Source of the DNA: an uncultured Clostridia bacterium
Lineage (GTDB): Bacteria > Bacillota > Clostridia > Oscillospirales > Acutalibacteraceae
Direction of reading: 5' to 3'
Assembly: GCA_945988915.1 (NCBI GenBank)
Contig: CAMFTS010000036.1
Location: 1-10,592 of the forward strand
Length of the DNA stretch: 10,592 nucleotides
The notes under the pieces are model-generated. The model was not told the DNA's origin. It was given only the letters and a program-made list of their open reading frames with translations, and did no database searches. The first letter of the stretch is position 1. Every line of letters starts with the position of its first letter. Below, one piece after another: positions 5,804 through 10,592 of the stretch. A program made the position numbers and the translations under genes.

Positions 5804-7306
5804 TTATTTTTGATTTCTCTTTTCATTCAATGAATTAAGGATATTTGTCTGCTCTTCATTGGTTATTTCATAATTTTTCATCGGAATTATCGAAAGTAAA
5901 AATCCTATTGCCGGAGGTATTGACACAAGGAAAAACATTCCGAATCTGTAAGGCTCGAATTCCGGTGCGGTTGCAAAGAGAAAATCGGTACGAGAAGACT
6001 GAGCCAACAGTTCATTACATCTTGCAACATTGTCACCGCTGAAACCGACAATAGCAAAAACTATACCCTGAATAATCGATGAAATACCCGAACCTAACTT
6101 GGTAATAAAGCTCTGTCCGGAAAAAAAGACTCCGTCAGGTCTGTATCCCGTATGATATTCATCGTAGTCAACGCAGTCTGCAATCATAATCGACTGAATA
6201 ACCTGAGACGCGCCGATTCCCGCTCCCGCTACGGCGAAAATCAAAAACAGTACCGGATACCAGCTGTTTGCCATTAAATTATTACCGTCAATTGCATAAC
6301 AAACATAGATACTTGCAAACGGAATTGCACTTATTATGCAGCATGCGTTATAAACTTTTCTCTTTTCAAATTTTTCGCAAAGCTTGGGAGCTACCGCCAT
6401 TGCTATTGATTGACCGATAAACATTCCGCCCGCAAGCATAAACAAATACTTTGCGTAGCTTTGTCCGTTGCCTCCGTTATCTCCGAAATAGTATGATAAA
6501 AGCGTCATTGATACAATGGAAAGAATAAGCATAGGAGAGCGTATTACGCCTGAAATCAGTATTCTGCGAAACGGTTTGCAATTCCACATAATTGACACAT
6601 TATCAAAAAAGCTTTTGTGTTCGTCAGACGGCTGTGAAACTCTCTCCTTAGCATATGCCGCACATTCAAATAACAAACAGCCGATAATTGTGAGAACTAC
6701 CGCTACGATAATAAATCCCGATTGCAGAGCTCTGTCCTGCGGAGTTCCGTTTTCGGCAATCATATTTGCAATGCTTTGAGAAATCGGAATAATAGTAAAT
6801 AAAACAAGCGTATTGCCTATACCTGCAAAAATTCTTGCATAACCGAGCAATGAGGAACGGTCTTTTTCTCTTTCAGTCATAAGCGAAGTAATTCCCCAAA
6901 GCGGAATATCTCCTGCCGTAAACACCATTCCCCAAATTATATATGAAACTCCTGCCCAGATAATAATGAAAATGTTGGCAGTCTGAGAGTTGTCACTTGA
7001 GTATCTGCCGTTTATGAAAGTGAGGATTGTAGAAACAGCGACAAACAGCGGTACAAAAAGAAGATACGGCCTGCATTTTCCCCATCTTGTTCTTGTCTTA
7101 TCAACAAAAGTTCCCATAAGAGGGTCGTTGACAGCGTCCCAGATTCTTGCTATTGACATAATTGCGCTGATTGCAATAGCGGGAATGAAAATTACGCTTT
7201 GAAAATAATAAGTCATACCTGTTGAAATAATACAGTAAATGATATTCTGACCGAGCATACCCATCAAATACATATTACGTTCTTTTTTTGTGTAGGTATT
7301 TTCCAT
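5804..7306 (-). CDS. GPH-family (MelB/LacS-type) sugar:cation symporter
   Basis: A 500-residue cytoplasmic-membrane protein of about 12 helices that would import a glycoside or oligosaccharide together with Na+ or H+. The GPH hallmark is clear near the N-terminus: RIWDAVNDPLMG (54-65), then VDKTRTRWGKCRPYLLF (68-84). The matching C-terminal-half motif ADCVDYDEYHTGYRPDG lies at about residue 375-391, equivalent to the ADTVDY-EW-TG-R segment of MelB-type carriers. No C-terminal phosphotransferase IIA domain is present, unlike LacS of lactic bacteria. Length is typical. The ATG (7306-7304) has AAGGTGAT (7322-7315) 8 bases upstream. It is transcribed away from the beta-mannosidase gene across a 200-base divergent region and precedes the GH95-like gene on the same strand. 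This placement supports import of products for the GH2 and GH30 enzymes; the substrate is inferred from neighbours only. Confidence 0.9.
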   Translation of the reverse strand: MENTYTKKERNMYLMGMLGQNIIYCIISTGMTYYFQSVIFIPAIAISAIMSIARIWDAVNDPLMGTFVDKTRTRWGKCRPYLLFVPLFVAVSTILTFINGRYSSDNSQTANIFIIIWAGVSYIIWGMVFTAGDIPLWGITSLMTEREKDRSSLLGYARIFAGIGNTLVLFTIIPISQSIANMIAENGTPQDRALQSGFIIVAVVLTIIGCLLFECAAYAKERVSQPSDEHKSFFDNVSIMWNCKPFRRILISGVIRSPMLILSIVSMTLLSYYFGDNGGNGQSYAKYLFMLAGGMFIGQSIAMAVAPKLCEKFEKRKVYNACCIISAIPFASIYVCYAIDGNNLMANSWYPVLFLIFAVAGAGIGASQVIQSIMIADCVDYDEYHTGYRPDGVFFSGQSFITKLGSGISSIIQGIVFAIVGFSGDNVARCNELLAQSSRTDFLFATAPEFEPYRFGMFFLVSIPPAIGFLLSIIPMKNYEITNEEQTNILNSLNEKRNQK

Positions 7307-7314
7307 AAAATATT

Positions 7315-7322
7315 ATCACCTT
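7315..7322 (-). promoter_or_regulatory. Ribosome-binding site of the GPH symporter gene
   Basis: AAGGTGAT on the minus strand, 8 bases before the ATG. It uses the same GGTGAT pairing register as the MFS gene at 490, rather than the commoner AAGGAG register. Confidence 0.55.
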
Positions 7323-7357
7323 AAATTCAAATTTTTAATATTATTATTACTAAACAA

Positions 7358-7386
7358 TTGCATAATTATTATTTCCAATATATAAT
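7358..7386 (+). promoter_or_regulatory. Sigma-A-like promoter of the beta-mannosidase/GH30 operon
   Basis: TTGCAT (7358-7363), a 17-base spacer and a perfect TATAAT (7381-7386). Transcription would begin near 7393, giving an untranslated leader of about 114 bases. In the remaining divergent region (7307-7357) I see only A+T-rich sequence and the symporter ribosome site; no convincing leftward promoter for the symporter could be chosen. Confidence 0.65.
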
Positions 7387-7404
7387 TGATTAAGCTGGTT
7401 GATT
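7386..7404 (+). repeat. Short direct repeat at the predicted transcription start (possible operator)
   Basis: TTGATT occurs at 7386-7391 and again at 7399-7404, 13 bases apart. It spans the end of the -10 and the expected start of the beta-mannosidase transcript. Direct half-sites at this position could bind an activator or repressor, but 6-base repeats in A+T-rich DNA also arise by chance. Confidence 0.22.
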
Positions 7405-7456
7405 TTGTGTAACTTAAATGCTGAATCCTTGCTTTTTTCTGTGGTTATTAAGATTA

Positions 7457-7473
7457 CTGCTTTTGTAAAGCAG
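7457..7473 (+). repeat. Palindrome/hairpin in the beta-mannosidase leader
   Basis: CTGCTTT (7457-7463) and AAAGCAG (7467-7473) are exact 7-base arms around TGT, ending 22 bases before the GGAG of the ribosome site. It could be an operator for a dimeric regulator or a small RNA hairpin. It is not a good terminator because A residues, not T, follow it. Confidence 0.4.
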
Positions 7474-7506
7474 ATAAAAATACTTAAACGGGAATGGAGA
7501 AAAAAT

Positions 7507-10044
7507 ATGAAAAAAACTTTAAACGGCACCTGGTCTTTCAGAGAAGCCGGAACTGACAAATGGTTTGACGCAAAAGTTCCGGGTTGTAATTACCTTGACC
7601 TTATTGACAACGGAATAATTACCGACCCTTTTTACGGAACGGTTGAAAAAGATGTAAGCTACATATCGGAAAAAGACTGGGAATATAAAAAAGTCTTTGA
7701 AATCACAAAGGAAGAATTAAGTTCGGATGAAATTTATTTGAACTGCGATATGCTTGATACTGTTTGTGATTTATATATTAACGGCGAAAAGGCAGCGTCC
7801 TGTGACAACTGTTTTATCGGTTACAGCTTTTCAGTTAAAAATTATCTAAAGCTTGGCAATAACGAAATATCCGTATTATTCTATTCCCCTAAAGAGTTCG
7901 TAGAAAAGATTTATAAAGCAGAGGGAGCTCCGCCTAACAGCAACGGGCAGAACGGTATTGTCCACATAAGAAAGCCTCAGTGTCATTTCGGCTGGGACTG
8001 GGGTCCTATACTTACTCCGAGCGGAATTTCAGGCAATATTGCACTTGAATTTGTAAAAACGGCAAAAATAAACGACTTAGCTGTTAAACAAGTACACAAC
8101 GGCGGTAAGGTTACTGTGCAAGCTACGGCAGATCTTAAGCTTTGCGGTGACAAAATACCAGACTGTGTAATTTCTGTTACCTGTCCCGACGGAACAGTAT
8201 TAAAACAGAACGGCACAAGCGCAGAGTTTGTCATTGATAATCCTGAGCTTTGGTGGACATATGAGCTTTCGGGCAAGGATGTTCAGCCACTGTATTCGGT
8301 TAAAGCGGAAATCTCCGAAAACGGCGAAGCACTTGACGAAAAGGAAAAAAGAATCGGTCTTCGCACTATTGTTCTCAATCAGGAAAAAGACCAATGGGGT
8401 AAGAATTTCCAATTCGTTTTGAACGGCGTTCCGATTTTTGCAAAGGGAGGAAACTACATTCCGCCCGACACCTTCATAACAAGATTTGATGCTGAACAGC
8501 AAAAGAAACTGCTTGAAGCGGTCAGATATTCAAATATGAATATTCTTCGTATTTGGGGCGGCGGATACTACGGAAGCGACGCTTTCTACAACGCTTGCGA
8601 CGAAATGGGTATTCTGCTTTGGCAGGATTTCCAATTTGCCTGTCAGGCATATCCTTTCTTTAAGGAAAGCTTCCTTGAAAATGTCAAGAAAGAAATTGAA
8701 TACAATGTAAAACGCATCTCTCATCACCCGTCACTTGCTTTGTGGTGCGGAAACAACGAAATTGAAGAAATGCATTCAGGCTGGATGACATACAGAAACT
8801 ACATTGAATGGACAGAAAAATTCTTCTGGCACATTCTCGGTGATGAAATAAGAAAGTATGACGAATTCACACCGTTTATCCCCGGCTCTCCCGTCGGTAT
8901 TTCTCATAATAAGGGAGTTGACTGCGACAATGTCGGCGATACTCACCTTTGGGCTGTCTGGCACGGGCTTAAGCCGATGAGCTTTTACAGAAAGAGAATG
9001 ACCCGATTCTGTTCCGAATTCGGTTTCGAAAGCTTGCCCGATATTAAAACAATAAAAACGTTTGCCGAGGAAAAGGATTTTGACCTTAACAGCGAAGTAT
9101 TCCTTTCGCATCAGAAATGTATGAACGGCAACGACAAAATGGTTTACTATATCGCGTCCCGATTTAACCTTCCGAAGAAGTTTGAAGATTATATCTATCT
9201 TTCACAGGTTACGCAGGCAGAATGTATTGAGGACGCAACTGCTCACTGGCGCAGAAATAAAGGCAGATGCAACGGCGCAATTTATTGGCAGTTCAACGAT
9301 TGCTGGCCTGTTTGCTCCTGGTCAAGCTATGACTACTACGGCAACTACAAGGCTTTGCAGTATGCCGCAAAGAATTTCAATGCACCGTTGGGAATTTCTG
9401 TTGAAGACGACGCAGCAAAAGTTAATGTTTATGTTATCAACGATTTTAACGAAGAACAAAAGCTCACACTTGAGGCAACAGGCTTTGAATTAAACGGAAA
9501 TAAAAAATTCACTCAAAGCAAAGATTTAACTCTTTCTGCGCTTGAAAACAAATGCGTATTCCACTTTGAAGTTAAAGATTTTGACAAGAGCAAGGACGGC
9601 TTGTGCATCAGACTTCATCAGGAAAAGAAGGAAACCTTGCAGAAGGTTATACTATTCAAGAAAGAAAAAGAGCTTAATCTTCCAAGCGCAAAAATCAGTA
9701 TGAATTGTGAAACTGATGATAACAGGCTTATTATCAATCTGCGTACCGACAAATTTGCACGGCTTGTCAAACTTGAGTCTTCACTTACATCCAACCCGTT
9801 TTCAGATAATTACTTTGATATGATGGCAGGTGAAATCAAGACCGTTGCCGTTGAAATTCCCGACGGCATAAGCAAAGAAGAATTCGAAAGCAGTATTTCG
9901 GTTATGAGTCTTTGCGATGTTGAAAAAGATCCGAACAAGATTAAGATTCTTAAGAATAAGGTCAAAATATTTACCTCTGCCATAAATATAGGCAATGCTG
10001 TATGGCACGGCAAAATACCGGGTAACGCTGATCTTTCGGAGTGA
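7507..10044 (+). CDS. GH2 beta-mannosidase, cytoplasmic
   Basis: An 845-residue GH2 enzyme that releases beta-linked mannose from non-reducing ends by a retaining mechanism. Order: N-terminal jelly-roll (from LNGTWSFREAG), CHFGWDWGP (159-167) typical of beta-mannosidases, an Ig-like domain, then the barrel with GGNYIPPDTF (314-323) and RIWGGGYYGSDAFY (348-361). The acid/base is E418 in WCGNNEIEE and the nucleophile is E504 in RFCSEFGFES. QFNDCWPVCSWSSYDYYG (about 593-610) lines the active site of the family, and a C-terminal beta domain follows. Nothing essential is missing. There is no signal peptide, so it acts on imported sugars. ATG 7507 is preferred because GGAG (7496-7499) lies 7 bases ahead and the protein then starts with the conserved domain; in-frame codons back to 7399 add a non-homologous stretch. 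First gene of an operon with the GH30 gene. Confidence 0.93.
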   Translation: MKKTLNGTWSFREAGTDKWFDAKVPGCNYLDLIDNGIITDPFYGTVEKDVSYISEKDWEYKKVFEITKEELSSDEIYLNCDMLDTVCDLYINGEKAASCDNCFIGYSFSVKNYLKLGNNEISVLFYSPKEFVEKIYKAEGAPPNSNGQNGIVHIRKPQCHFGWDWGPILTPSGISGNIALEFVKTAKINDLAVKQVHNGGKVTVQATADLKLCGDKIPDCVISVTCPDGTVLKQNGTSAEFVIDNPELWWTYELSGKDVQPLYSVKAEISENGEALDEKEKRIGLRTIVLNQEKDQWGKNFQFVLNGVPIFAKGGNYIPPDTFITRFDAEQQKKLLEAVRYSNMNILRIWGGGYYGSDAFYNACDEMGILLWQDFQFACQAYPFFKESFLENVKKEIEYNVKRISHHPSLALWCGNNEIEEMHSGWMTYRNYIEWTEKFFWHILGDEIRKYDEFTPFIPGSPVGISHNKGVDCDNVGDTHLWAVWHGLKPMSFYRKRMTRFCSEFGFESLPDIKTIKTFAEEKDFDLNSEVFLSHQKCMNGNDKMVYYIASRFNLPKKFEDYIYLSQVTQAECIEDATAHWRRNKGRCNGAIYWQFNDCWPVCSWSSYDYYGNYKALQYAAKNFNAPLGISVEDDAAKVNVYVINDFNEEQKLTLEATGFELNGNKKFTQSKDLTLSALENKCVFHFEVKDFDKSKDGLCIRLHQEKKETLQKVILFKKEKELNLPSAKISMNCETDDNRLIINLRTDKFARLVKLESSLTSNPFSDNYFDMMAGEIKTVAVEIPDGISKEEFESSISVMSLCDVEKDPNKIKILKNKVKIFTSAINIGNAVWHGKIPGNADLSE

Positions 10045-10050
10045 TATCAA

Positions 10051-10592
10051 ATGAAATTGAATTTCAGAAGCTCAATTAAAATGCAAACCTTAAAAGGCTT
10101 CGGGGCATCATCATGCTGGTGGAGTCAATATTGCACGGGCAAGCCCGCAGAAGAAATCGCAGAAATGCTTTACGGTGACAGCGGACTCGGTCTGAACATT
10201 TACCGCTATAATGTCGGAGGCGGATACGACAAAGACAATGTCCGTGTCACTAATCCCTGGAGAATAAACGAAAGTCTTTATGAATTTGACAAAGAAACGG
10301 GAGAAGGTCATTACAATTTTGAAAATGATAAAACCGCCCGTGAATTTATGAATCTGTGCCTTAAAAAAGGTAATATTGACACAGTTATTCTCTTTGCCAA
10401 TTCACCTCATTGGTCGCACACCTCAACAGGACAGTGCTCCGGCAGTTTACTTAATTACACCTGTAATCTTCCTAAGATGAACTATAAAAAGTTCGTAAAC
10501 TATATGCTCGATATAACAGAGTTTTTCTTAAAGAACGGTGTGCCCGTTAAGTATGTAAGTCCGATAAACGAGCCTCAGTGGAAATGGGGAGG
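10051..10592 (+). CDS. GH30-family glycoside hydrolase, N-terminal part, cut by window end
   Basis: The first 180 codons of a clan GH-A retaining glycosidase are visible. The start ATG is 6 bases past the beta-mannosidase stop, with GGAG (10038-10041) 9 bases upstream and inside the end of that gene, so translation is probably coupled. GH30-type motifs are GFGASSCWWSQ (16-26) at the first strand, NIYRYNVGGGYD (49-60), FANSPHWSHTSTGQCSG (115-131) and SPINEPQW (170-177), where E174 would be the acid/base. The nucleophile Glu lies beyond the window. The double Trp after GFGAS recalls the endo-beta-1,6-galactanase-like branch (GH30_5) more than the xylanases, but beta-glucosidase or beta-fucosidase activity is equally open. 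No signal peptide is present, although many characterised GH30 enzymes are secreted. Family call good; subfamily and substrate unsure. Confidence 0.82.
   Translation, partial: MKLNFRSSIKMQTLKGFGASSCWWSQYCTGKPAEEIAEMLYGDSGLGLNIYRYNVGGGYDKDNVRVTNPWRINESLYEFDKETGEGHYNFENDKTAREFMNLCLKKGNIDTVILFANSPHWSHTSTGQCSGSLLNYTCNLPKMNYKKFVNYMLDITEFFLKNGVPVKYVSPINEPQWKWG

Noticed and set aside
7320..7385. Leftward promoter for the GPH symporter
   Set aside because: Several A+T-rich hexamers resemble a -10 (for example TATATT at 7382-7377), but none has an acceptable -35 at 16-18 bases, so none was called.
7399..7506. N-terminal extension of the beta-mannosidase by 36 codons, which could suggest a membrane segment
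   Set aside because: It would start at a TTG without a Shine-Dalgarno, only a few bases after the predicted transcription start. The ATG at 7507 has a good site and begins the conserved domain.
7307..7506. CcpA-type cre site or riboswitch in the divergent region
   Set aside because: No TGNAANCGNNNNCA-like match was found and the leader shows only one small hairpin, with no conserved aptamer pattern.
8776..9111. Leftward open frame of 111 codons
   Set aside because: It is antisense to the catalytic region of the beta-mannosidase and has no family signature.
9182..9493. Rightward open frame of 103 codons
   Set aside because: It is another frame of the beta-mannosidase gene and is low in recognisable protein character.

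Overview
This window looks like chromosomal DNA from a low-to-moderate G+C, Gram-positive gut-type Bacillota, probably near Ruminococcus/Oscillospiraceae. That placement is inferred from strong Shine-Dalgarno sites of the AAGGAG or AGGTGAT type, sigma-A-like promoters, A+T-rich intergenic gaps and the protein families present. No rRNA, tRNA, CRISPR array, insertion sequence or phage gene is visible. Coding density is high, and the longest gene-free stretch is the 200-base divergent region 7307-7506.

The left part (1-2985) is largely housekeeping or accessory. A phosphoribosyltransferase gene, cut by the left edge, reads leftward. Divergent from it is a three-gene rightward unit: a 12-helix MFS transporter, the tRNA methyltransferase gene trmO, and a DUF5662-like gene with HD-domain-like histidines. 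The intergenic region 374-489 carries two recognisable back-to-back promoters. The rightward unit ends at a 30-base perfect palindrome (2956-2985) lying between convergent genes.

The right part (3006-10592) is a carbohydrate-utilisation locus arranged around the divergent region 7307-7506. Leftward are a GPH-family sugar:cation symporter with its own terminator, then a membrane-anchored GH95-like hydrolase with its own promoter. Rightward are a GH2 beta-mannosidase and, 6 bases later, a GH30 enzyme cut by the right edge. The GH95-like enzyme has an N-terminal membrane segment and should face outward. The GH2 and GH30 enzymes have no signal peptide and should be cytoplasmic.

The simplest model is trimming of a branched glycan at the cell surface, import of the released oligosaccharide by the symporter, and depolymerisation inside by beta-mannosidase plus the GH30 enzyme. 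The substrate is not determined. No regulator gene is in the window, but small repeats in the divergent region and in the beta-mannosidase leader are candidate control sites. The least ordinary items are the GH95-like enzyme with a changed loop around its conserved Asp, the apparently intracellular GH30 enzyme, the DUF5662-like protein coupled to trmO, and the near-leaderless transcript predicted for the MFS gene.
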